This document shows positions 1 through 6,415 of a stretch of 8,617 bases of DNA, in pieces. The stretch is from Lachnospiraceae bacterium. GTDB taxonomy: Bacteria; Bacillota; Clostridia; Lachnospirales; Lachnospiraceae. Where the stretch lies: NCBI GenBank assembly GCA_024691065.1, contig JAILOA010000346.1, positions 1 to 8,617 of the forward strand. Reading direction: 5' to 3'. The notes below the pieces were generated by a model, which searched no databases, was not told where the DNA came from, and saw only the letters and a list, made by a program, of their open reading frames with translations. The position numbers and the translations under genes were made by a program. Position 1 is the stretch's first letter. Each line of letters opens with the position of its first letter.

Positions 1-20
1 TTCGAATCCTGTCACCTCGA
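1..20 (+). tRNA. 3' end of a tRNA gene, probably tRNA-Pro (truncated by window edge)
   Basis: Bases 1-7 read as a canonical T-loop (TTCGAAT). Bases 8-12 (CCTGT) would be the 3' strand of the T-stem, 13-19 (CACCTCG) the 3' strand of the acceptor stem, and A20 the discriminator base. No CCA is encoded; the next bases are TGAAA. The implied 5' acceptor strand is CGAGGTG, so pair 1-72 is C-G with A73. That combination is typical of bacterial tRNA-Pro, and this is the only basis for the amino-acid call. The anticodon lies outside the window. An intrinsic terminator follows within 10 bases, so this is the last gene of its transcript. Confidence 0.75.
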
Positions 21-28
21 TGAAAATG

Positions 29-57
29 AAAAAAGTACGCTGAGGCGTACTTTTTTT
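29..57 (+). terminator. Rho-independent terminator of the tRNA transcript
   Basis: AAAAGTACGC (31-40) and GCGTACTTTT (45-54) form a perfect 10-bp stem around a TGAG tetraloop, extendable to 12 bp with flanking A:T pairs, and run into a T tract (51-57). The A tract on the upstream side means the hairpin could also stop transcription arriving on the minus strand. It separates the tRNA from the downstream surface-protein gene. Confidence 0.9.
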
Positions 58-78
58 GTGCCCTTTCTCTCTTTTTTC

Positions 79-106
79 TTGATTTATTAGTAAAAAAAGG
101 TATAAT
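79..106 (+). promoter_or_regulatory. Sigma-A type promoter for the giant surface-protein gene
   Basis: TTGATT (79-84, 4/6 to the -35 consensus) and a perfect TATAAT (101-106) are separated by 16 bp. The site lies between the tRNA terminator and the gene's ribosome binding site. Transcription would start near 113, giving a leader of roughly 48 nt, too short for a typical riboswitch. Assignment is by consensus only. Confidence 0.6.
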
Positions 107-147
107 TATTTATATATTTATCACTTGCAAACAATTGAATATTTAAA

Positions 148-152
148 AGGAG
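148..152 (+). promoter_or_regulatory. Ribosome binding site that fixes the start at 161
   Basis: AGGAG at 148-152, within AAAAGGAG, lies 8 nt before ATG 161, an ideal Shine-Dalgarno spacing. An in-frame TTG at 125 would add 12 residues, but it has no Shine-Dalgarno and would put non-signal-like residues in front of the basic, then hydrophobic, export signal. ATG 161 is therefore preferred. Confidence 0.85.
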
Positions 153-160
153 AAAAGTGT

Positions 161-3100
161 ATGAAAAGTTCAACAAAGAAACTATTTAAATGTTCTCTTA
201 GTTATTTATTATCAGCTTCCATGTTCTTTTCAATGAATATGGTTATCGATTCAAATACTGAGGAAGTGAAGGCTAAAAAGGCTTCTAAAGATGTAGTTAA
301 TGATTCAGATGTGATTATGGAACTTGGTGAGGTAAAAACCGAACTTAAAACCAGCTATTATAAAGAACTCGTATTGGCCAGTTGGGAGAAAAAAGATGAT
401 GCCATAAATGACTTGACAAGCAACGGATATAGTTATATCGACAGGGATTTAAATGCGGGGGCAGGTGGTAATTATATATATTTGGGATATAAAACGACCA
501 CGGATCCTAAAGAAGCCATAACCGGCATTATGACAAAGGATGATTCAGATTCAGCTAAAAGTTATACGGGTTATTCTGTTGTAACCGGAGTAAATAATAG
601 TAGTGCTGTGGATTTAAATGAAGATGCAGGCGGAAAATATATTTATATGTATTATAAAAAGAATGCATCTACTGATTTACCTATAACCAATATAACATTT
701 AATGACAACAGCTCCGGTGCAGTTACCACCGAGCTTAACAGAAGTGCCGGCGGAGATACAATATACGGTCATGTTTCATATTTATCAGCCGCAAAGGATG
801 CAACTAAAAATGCTTATTTTGACGGTAAAACACATTCAATAAACATTCAACCTTATAATGGCATGGATACAAGTAAGTGTACATTTAAGTATGGAACCAA
901 AGAGGGGAGTTATTCCGAAACCGAGATAACTTATACTCTGCCGGGTGAATATACTGTTTATTGGACTCTTAAACAAGAGGGTGCAAGTGAATGTAAGGGA
1001 AGTACTACATTTAAAATAGTAGATAAATATGGGTATAATACCTATAAACAGATAGATAGGAATTTATGGCTTGGTACAAAGGATGATACAGAAGCTACAG
1101 ATAAGGATTATTCATATTCAAGTGATGACGGTTTTATAGTAAAATCAGATAGGGATATGATGTTATATTATACAGGTAGTGATTTATTAAGTTTTCCTAT
1201 TGAAATTAAGGATGGTGTATCAGCGGATCTTTCCCTGCGTAATATAAACATAAAGAGAAGTACTGAAGGACCGGGCATATTGGTTCAGGGTGATAATACA
1301 AATACAACGATTACATTTCATGATGATAACATCTTTTATGCAAAGGGTGCTTTTGCGGGTATCCAAAAGGTGGGTAATGGTAATCTTGTAATTAAGGGTG
1401 ATGGTAGTGTATCAGCATATGCAGGTAATACATCAGCTTTTGGTGCAGCCGGAATAGGTGGCGGTACAGGTGACATCAATGCAAGTAATATTACCATTTC
1501 AGGTAGTCTTTATGTTACTGCAGTTGGATCAAATCCAACAAGTGATTCTTATAAAACCAACGGTGGAGCAGGTATAGGTTCTTCATATGAAGGAGATGCT
1601 TCTAATATTATTATAGACGGAGATAATTGCACTATTGAAGCTACCGGCGGAACGCGTGCTGCGGGAATCGGTTCCGGAGCAGAAGGATCGGTAGACGGAA
1701 TAGCTATTAAGAAGGCAGTTATAAAAGCAACGGCCGGAGAAGGAGGAGCAGGTATAGGTAGTGGTGCAGAATTAGATGCAACAAATATAACTGCTAAGAA
1801 TATAGAAATCATTAAATCCAAGGTTTATGTTGAAAGCTCAACAGGAGGAGCAGGTATAGGTTCGGGTGTTAATGCAGACGCCGAAAATATTTCTTTGACA
1901 GATGTAGAATTAATAGGTCCGTATTCTGTCGGTGCTTCGGTTATCGGTTCAGGTAGATTTGGTGATGTAGATACCATCAATCTTGACGATGTAACCAGTT
2001 CATTGGACTTAGTAGCAGCAAATAATTCAGCTGTTATCGGATCGGGTTATTGTGGTAATGCTAATAATATCACAATAGAAGGTTCTACGAATCTTACTGT
2101 AAAGGGAAGTGAAGGAGGAGCCGGAATTGGATCCGGTAAGGATGGTTCTGTCAGCAATATTACAATAAACCTTGCTAATGGGGGATATTTAAGTGTAGCA
2201 GGTGGTGACAAAGCAGCAGGTATAGGTTCCGGTGAACAGGAATTTAATAGGGTGACAGCAGAAAATATAATAATTTTCAATAAAGGAAATATTGTTTCTT
2301 TTTCAAATGAAGCTGCCGGAATAGGTGGTGGCTACGGTGCCTTTGTTAATAATATTGATATCATCAATGGAAGGGGTAATCTGTCAACAGACTTTATTGG
2401 TGCTTATGGTGGTACTGCCGATACTATAAATGTTCTCACGGATGGAGTTGTATATATCAGTGAAGGCGTCGGAGCGACTGAAGTAAATGATACTGAGGCA
2501 GCAATTAATGTCAGTTTAATTGGTGATGATATTTATAGTAGTCCTATAAGTAATGCTGCTCCTGAATTATTTAATTGTGATGATTCATTGTATATCATAG
2601 GTAATAATTATGATTTTATCGGTAATTGTACAATAGAGAAGGATTGTTCAATTAAAAGAGGCACTGTTGTTACATTGAAAAATGATGTGGTTTTAACAAT
2701 TGCTGAAGGATATACTCTTACATTAGAGGGAAGTTCATCTACCGATGAAGCTGCAGAGATAGAATGGGCAGATAGCAGTAATGCCAGGCTCGTAATTAAT
2801 GGCACTTTGGAATGTGAAGGCAACATAACCATGGAATCATCAAGAGGTGTGGTTGTAAATACAGGAGTGCTTAGTTTGACACAGAATTTCCTTTTAAACG
2901 GTGAATTCTATAATCTAGACGATGGAGTGGTTACAGGTTCGGGAAGTGTAATCAAGAATAAGAAGAATTATAATGAAGGCGCTAAGGCTGTATGTATTAA
3001 TCTCAATGTTTCCGATGGTGTCGCATATACGGCGCAGGGTACGGTTGTAGGCAATATGTTAATTTTAGGAGAAAATAATATAGATACATCCAACAAAATA

Positions 3101-6100
3101 TATCAAATTACGGATATTAAGGCTGATGATGGATATGAGATTAATGATATTTCCTGGGATGGTGAGTCTATATTTGATGAATTAACTCCTGATGAAAGCG
3201 GTGCATATAATGCTCTGAATCTTCCGATTACCGGATGGGGACAGGTAATCGATTTTGAAATTGATGCAAGTCCGCTGGTTACAGGTATTACTATTCTTAA
3301 AAAACCTACAAAGAGTGTTTATGCATTGAATGATAAATCTCCATTTGATCCGGATGGAATGATAATAGAGGTTGATTATAAGGATGGCAGTCGGAAAGAA
3401 TATGAATTTGACGAGAATCTATTTTCGATTTCCGGATTTTCGGTTGAAAGCGCAGGTACCCATGTAGTAAAGGTTACATATTTAGGAAATGATGTTTATA
3501 CTAATGAAAATGAGTACAGTGCTACATTTAATATTAAAGTGGTTGACTTTGCAGGTCTTTCCGAAAATTTGAGTGATAGTTATATTGTTAATGGAGAAGA
3601 TAAGTTATCTGCAACAAGCATTGACAATGATGAGTGTATTGTAAGATTTGATTTGGAAGAAAATATTGGTGATATTACGGCATTGGCAGATAATAATGCG
3701 ATAATCTTAACACCGGGAGGAATGAGTGGAGATGTTTCAGGTATACAGTTTGACTCTTCTACGGTGATAGGACAAAATGCTACAGAAGCTAAGTTTACTG
3801 CAAATGTAACAGATAATACTTCGGGAGTATCAACAATATATACAATTATAGTTACCCAGCCGGTTTTACCATACAGTCTTGAAAATGCTTATGTATCAGT
3901 TGCCATGTCTTATGCTAACTATACAGGAGATGAGATTTGTCCTGATCCATCCATAATTAATGTTTATGTCGGTAGCACAGCAATGGATAAGGATTGGTAC
4001 AAGGTTTCCTATGAAAATAATATTAATTCAGGACTTGGAAAAGTGATTATTACCGGTGACGGAAATGCTATATCAACGGATTTTACTGCAAGCGGAATGT
4101 TTCAGATTCGTCCAAAACAGGTTACTATCTATGAATTTACGGATTCAGCTACATTTGAAGTAACTAATGAAAAGCCTCAGACGATTAAACTTCCGTTTGA
4201 GATTCCTGATGCGGTTAAAGATCAGGTTAAGGTCACTTATACGGATTTAACCGGTGAAGATACTCCTCTTGTCGGAAATATAGATGAAGAAAATCATACA
4301 GTTACAACATCAAATAATATCAGTCAATATAGTGGAACTGCAGTAATTCAGGCAAGAGTTAAAATTGAAGATGGATCTAATTACATACTCGAAGGAACGA
4401 ATTTAATGACGCATTATATAGATGTGGTTGAATATATTCCGACAGAAACACTTGTTGTTAAAGAAGGTGAAGAAGAATTAGATGCTTCTCAGGATAAGGA
4501 TTATAATTATGAATTAATTATGGATGAAAATCTTGCTATAGAGCTTACAACAGAGCTTAGTGAAAATTCAAATGCATCCGTAACATGGTCCGGTTCCGAT
4601 GCTGATGTACTTACAGTTTCTGATGGTGTGATTGAAGCAAAGGAAAAGGGTGTTGCTATTGTTACTGTAAAAGCCAGTGGTATAGAAAAGACGATTAAGG
4701 TTTATGTAAGAGAAAAATTAGGTTTGGATTACACTGAAGAATATACAAAAGATATCAGAGATGAAGCTTTTGATTTGGGTGTTACAGTATCTAATGAGGA
4801 TGTAGACAAAGATATCTATGAATTTAATTATTCAAGCAGTGATGAGAATGTTGCAACTGTAGAGGATGGAAAGGTTACAGTAGTAGGTACAGGAAGTGCC
4901 ATTATTTATGCAGAAGTAAATCCTAAGGAAGATTATGTAAATGAATATTCAGGTACTACAGCTAAGATTATATTAACTGTAAATGATAAGGCAGATAATT
5001 ACGATATTAGCTATGAATGGGCTGATGATGGAAGTGAATGCGAGGCAAAGGCAGTTAATAAGGAAGATGAAACAGATGTTATCACAGAAAAAGCAAAGGC
5101 TACAAGTGAGACTACCAAGGAAGCTACAGAAACAGAAGCCGGCAAAATAGTTTATACTGCTACATTTGAAAATGATATTTTCAAAACCCAGACAAAGGTT
5201 TGTGAGATTCCTGTAATTGAGCCTGAAGAGACTGCAACTGCTACACCTGCGGCAACGGAAGAGGCTACAGAGAAACCTGCGGAAACAGAAACAGCAGAAA
5301 CGGAGGCACCTGTCGAAACAGAAACAGCAGAAACGGAGGCACCTGTCGAAACAGAAACAGCAGAAACGGAGGAACCTGTTGAAACAGAGGTAGCAGAAAC
5401 AGAGGCACCTGTTGAAACAGAAGTTGCTGAGACGGAAGAGCCTGTAGAAACAGAAATTGCTGAGACGGAAGAGCCTGTGGAAACAGAAATTGCTGAGACA
5501 GAAGAGCCTGTGGAAACAGAAATTGCTGAGACGGAAGAGCCTAAGGAGACTGATAAACCTAAGGAGACTGATAAACCTAAGGAAACAGCTACTGTGGAAC
5601 CTGAGATTACAAATGAACCTGAAAAAACAGAAGCACCTAAAGCTACTAATGCTCCTGCAAAGGCGGCAACATCATCTGTAGCAACCAAGGTAGCAGTAAC
5701 AACTCCTACAGCTGTTAGTGCAAAGGTTGGCGATACATTTACCATTGATGATGCGCTCTATGAGATAACAGCCATTGGTGAGAATAATGAGGTTACTTAT
5801 GTTAAATATACCGGAAGCGGTAAGAAGGCTAAGGTACCTGATACAGTCGAAAAGGACGGAGTTACTTATAATGTAACTGCAATCGGTGATAAGGCATTTA
5901 AGGGTTGCAAGAAGCTTAAGAAGATTATTATCGGCAAGAATGTTAAGTATCTTGGAAAGAAGCTTTTCAAGGGATGTAAGAAGGTTACCGAAGTTATTGT
6001 TAAGACCAAGAAGCTTACGGATAAGACAGTTGAAAAGAAAGCATTTAAGGGACTTAAGAACAGCAAGAAGGTAGTAGTCAAGGTACCTAAGAAAAAGAAG

Positions 6101-6166
6101 AAAGAGTATAAGAAGCTCTTTAGAAAGAAGGGCCTTGGTAAGAAGGTTAAGATTAAAAAGAAATAA
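161..6166 (+). CDS. Giant modular secreted/cell-surface protein with Ig-like, beta-helix and BspA-like LRR modules (2001 aa)
   Basis: The protein is probably exported and wall-associated; its ligand is unknown. The N-terminus has a basic start (KSSTKKLFK) and a hydrophobic stretch to about residue 30, resembling a signal peptide, with possible cleavage after VKA near 40. Seen in order: three LNxxAGGxxIY repeats (about 95-210); an Ig-like segment (about 215-290); a beta-helix-like region with ten GIGSG-type turns (about 350-750); a second beta-rich stretch (about 810-940); a Big_3-like module (about 1039-1128); a cadherin-like or Ig-like stretch (1131-1235); a YTG-type Ig module (1239-1320); Big_2-like modules (about 1424-1518 and 1519-1609); a module of the YEWADDG type (1610-1686); a Thr/Glu/Pro linker with 11-residue repeats (1687-1850); and a Lys-rich LRR_5/BspA-like C-terminus (1851-2001). 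There is no LPXTG motif, C-terminal membrane helix or catalytic motif that I recognise. It is flanked by its own promoter and terminator. An adhesin or scaffold role is inference. Confidence 0.9.
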   Translation: MKSSTKKLFKCSLSYLLSASMFFSMNMVIDSNTEEVKAKKASKDVVNDSDVIMELGEVKTELKTSYYKELVLASWEKKDDAINDLTSNGYSYIDRDLNAGAGGNYIYLGYKTTTDPKEAITGIMTKDDSDSAKSYTGYSVVTGVNNSSAVDLNEDAGGKYIYMYYKKNASTDLPITNITFNDNSSGAVTTELNRSAGGDTIYGHVSYLSAAKDATKNAYFDGKTHSINIQPYNGMDTSKCTFKYGTKEGSYSETEITYTLPGEYTVYWTLKQEGASECKGSTTFKIVDKYGYNTYKQIDRNLWLGTKDDTEATDKDYSYSSDDGFIVKSDRDMMLYYTGSDLLSFPIEIKDGVSADLSLRNINIKRSTEGPGILVQGDNTNTTITFHDDNIFYAKGAFAGIQKVGNGNLVIKGDGSVSAYAGNTSAFGAAGIGGGTGDINASNITISGSLYVTAVGSNPTSDSYKTNGGAGIGSSYEGDASNIIIDGDNCTIEATGGTRAAGIGSGAEGSVDGIAIKKAVIKATAGEGGAGIGSGAELDATNITAKNIEIIKSKVYVESSTGGAGIGSGVNADAENISLTDVELIGPYSVGASVIGSGRFGDVDTINLDDVTSSLDLVAANNSAVIGSGYCGNANNITIEGSTNLTVKGSEGGAGIGSGKDGSVSNITINLANGGYLSVAGGDKAAGIGSGEQEFNRVTAENIIIFNKGNIVSFSNEAAGIGGGYGAFVNNIDIINGRGNLSTDFIGAYGGTADTINVLTDGVVYISEGVGATEVNDTEAAINVSLIGDDIYSSPISNAAPELFNCDDSLYIIGNNYDFIGNCTIEKDCSIKRGTVVTLKNDVVLTIAEGYTLTLEGSSSTDEAAEIEWADSSNARLVINGTLECEGNITMESSRGVVVNTGVLSLTQNFLLNGEFYNLDDGVVTGSGSVIKNKKNYNEGAKAVCINLNVSDGVAYTAQGTVVGNMLILGENNIDTSNKIYQITDIKADDGYEINDISWDGESIFDELTPDESGAYNALNLPITGWGQVIDFEIDASPLVTGITILKKPTKSVYALNDKSPFDPDGMIIEVDYKDGSRKEYEFDENLFSISGFSVESAGTHVVKVTYLGNDVYTNENEYSATFNIKVVDFAGLSENLSDSYIVNGEDKLSATSIDNDECIVRFDLEENIGDITALADNNAIILTPGGMSGDVSGIQFDSSTVIGQNATEAKFTANVTDNTSGVSTIYTIIVTQPVLPYSLENAYVSVAMSYANYTGDEICPDPSIINVYVGSTAMDKDWYKVSYENNINSGLGKVIITGDGNAISTDFTASGMFQIRPKQVTIYEFTDSATFEVTNEKPQTIKLPFEIPDAVKDQVKVTYTDLTGEDTPLVGNIDEENHTVTTSNNISQYSGTAVIQARVKIEDGSNYILEGTNLMTHYIDVVEYIPTETLVVKEGEEELDASQDKDYNYELIMDENLAIELTTELSENSNASVTWSGSDADVLTVSDGVIEAKEKGVAIVTVKASGIEKTIKVYVREKLGLDYTEEYTKDIRDEAFDLGVTVSNEDVDKDIYEFNYSSSDENVATVEDGKVTVVGTGSAIIYAEVNPKEDYVNEYSGTTAKIILTVNDKADNYDISYEWADDGSECEAKAVNKEDETDVITEKAKATSETTKEATETEAGKIVYTATFENDIFKTQTKVCEIPVIEPEETATATPAATEEATEKPAETETAETEAPVETETAETEAPVETETAETEEPVETEVAETEAPVETEVAETEEPVETEIAETEEPVETEIAETEEPVETEIAETEEPKETDKPKETDKPKETATVEPEITNEPEKTEAPKATNAPAKAATSSVATKVAVTTPTAVSAKVGDTFTIDDALYEITAIGENNEVTYVKYTGSGKKAKVPDTVEKDGVTYNVTAIGDKAFKGCKKLKKIIIGKNVKYLGKKLFKGCKKVTEVIVKTKKLTDKTVEKKAFKGLKNSKKVVVKVPKKKKKEYKKLFRKKGLGKKVKIKKK
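440..785 (+). repeat. Three-fold LNxxAGGxxIY protein repeat (beta-prism-like N-terminal domain)
   Basis: Within the giant protein the pattern L-N-x-x-A-G-G-x-x-I-Y occurs three times, with the Ala of AGG at residues 101, 156 and 196: LNAGAGGNYIY, LNEDAGGKYIY and LNRSAGGDTIY. The first two copies are followed by a Tyr/Lys-rich strand and then AITGI or PITNI. Three sequence repeats suggest a three-bladed beta-prism. The pattern reminds me of MABP-like beta-prism domains attached to membrane- or glycan-binding proteins; that family link is from memory and tentative. The third copy is the most diverged (GDTIYGHV). Confidence 0.6.
1445..2410 (+). repeat. GIGSG-type beta-helix repeats within the giant protein, ten turns plus a weak eleventh
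   Basis: An A-G/V-I-G-[GS]-[GS] motif recurs with its key residue at 431, 471, 502, 531, 565, 594, 625, 655, 687 and 720, and a degenerate copy (DFIGAYGG) at 745. Spacing is 29-40 residues, mostly about 31. Between motifs each unit has a short alternating-hydrophobic segment of the form NITIxG or NIxIxx, as expected for the strands of a right-handed parallel beta-helix with a glycine turn. At DNA level the motif is only loosely conserved apart from GGAGGAGCAGGTATAGGT-like stretches at 1563, 1743 and 1845, so the array is old rather than a recent amplification. Confidence 0.75.
5294..5578 (+). repeat. 33-bp coding minisatellite (AETEEPVETEx, seven units) with KETDKP repeats
   Basis: Seven consecutive in-frame 33-bp units run from 5294 to 5524, encoding AETEAPVETET (x2), AETEEPVETEV, AETEAPVETEV and AETEEPVETEI (x3). 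A partial unit AETEEP (5525-5542) and two 18-bp KETDKP units (5543-5578) follow. Units 1-2 and units 5-7 are near-identical in DNA, while codons differ between the two groups, indicating separate local duplications. The product is an acidic, proline-punctuated, probably extended linker between the Ig-like modules and the basic C-terminal domain, like the wall-spanning regions of other Gram-positive surface proteins. The long minus-strand open frame here is only its complement. Confidence 0.9.
5711..6163 (+). other. Lysine-rich BspA-like C-terminal module of the giant protein
   Basis: Residues 1851-2001 open with a small beta domain (AKVGDTF...YEITAIG). Two clear LRR_5/BspA-type repeats follow (VTAIGDKAFKGCKKLKKI, then YLGKKLFKGCKKVTEVIV) and a weaker third (KKAFKGLKNSKKVVVKV), ending in a run dominated by lysine (PKKKKKEYKKLF to the terminal KKK). 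I recognise this module as a common C-terminus of secreted Lachnospiraceae proteins. Its charge suggests non-covalent attachment to anionic wall polymers in place of sortase anchoring; that role is inferred. From 5821 on, lysine is encoded by AAG 38 times and AAA 5 times, unlike the N-terminus of the same gene. Confidence 0.75.
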
Positions 6167-6197
6167 TGCTATATTTCGTGTTTAATTGATAATCGGG

Positions 6198-6243
6198 GGT
6201 TACGGTACCTGTCAGATATATGGCGGGTATCGGAACCTTTTTT
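6198..6243 (+). terminator. Rho-independent terminator of the giant surface-protein gene
   Basis: GGTTACGGTACC (6198-6209) pairs with GGTATCGGAACC (6226-6237) over 12 positions with one A-G mismatch and one G-U wobble. The loop is about 16 nt and six T residues follow (6238-6243). It starts about 30 nt after the stop codon, in the position expected for a monocistronic end. A second T run at 6251-6256 has no clear stem of its own. Confidence 0.85.
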
Positions 6244-6273
6244 ATGTGCCTTTTTTATATGATAAAAAGAATA

Positions 6274-6302
6274 TTGTTTATATTCGGCACTTGTGATAGA
6301 AT
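6274..6302 (+). promoter_or_regulatory. Probable promoter of the transporter operon (extended -10)
   Basis: TTGTTT (6274-6279, a weak -35) and TAGAAT (6297-6302, 5/6 to -10) are spaced by 17 bp, and TG at 6294-6295 gives an extended -10 (TGATAGAAT). Transcription would start near 6309, leaving a leader of about 107 nt. Other TATAAT hexamers at 6364-6369 and 6391-6396 lie nearer the gene, but the first has no recognisable -35 and the second would start transcription almost at the ribosome binding site. The leader is AT-rich and I see no riboswitch or strong hairpin in it. Confidence 0.5.
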
Positions 6303-6415
6303 AACTATGTTTTCAATGTGTCAATAATAGAGCTCGGTATATGCATTTAAAATAATATAACTCTATAATTTGCATAAAATAATAATTTACTATAATTATT
6401 TGCCGGAGGATAGGA

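Noticed and set aside
125..160. TTG 125 as an alternative start of the giant gene
   Set aside because: It lacks a Shine-Dalgarno and would embed the strong AGGAG at 148-152 inside the coding region. ATG 161 starts a signal-peptide-like N-terminus.
1549..2280. Minus-strand open frames rich in Pro/Ile/Ala opposite the beta-helix region
   Set aside because: The PIPAPP-like composition is simply the reverse complement of the GGAGIGSG codons. There are no start signals, and the plus-strand protein covers the whole area.
5152..5745. Minus-strand open frame of 197 codons rich in Ser/Val/Thr repeats
   Set aside because: It is the exact complement of the plus-strand 33-bp repeat linker. Repeats whose length is a multiple of three keep an antisense frame open. 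There is no ribosome binding site, and the plus-strand frame fits a known linker type.
6391..6396. TATAAT as the -10 of the transporter promoter
   Set aside because: It would place the transcription start near 6403, almost at the Shine-Dalgarno (6405-6410), and the matching -35 (TTTGCA at 6369-6374) is weak.
6303..6415. Riboswitch or other structured leader before the transporter gene
   Set aside because: The roughly 107-nt leader is very AT-rich, with no recognisable aptamer motif and no terminator or anti-terminator pair.
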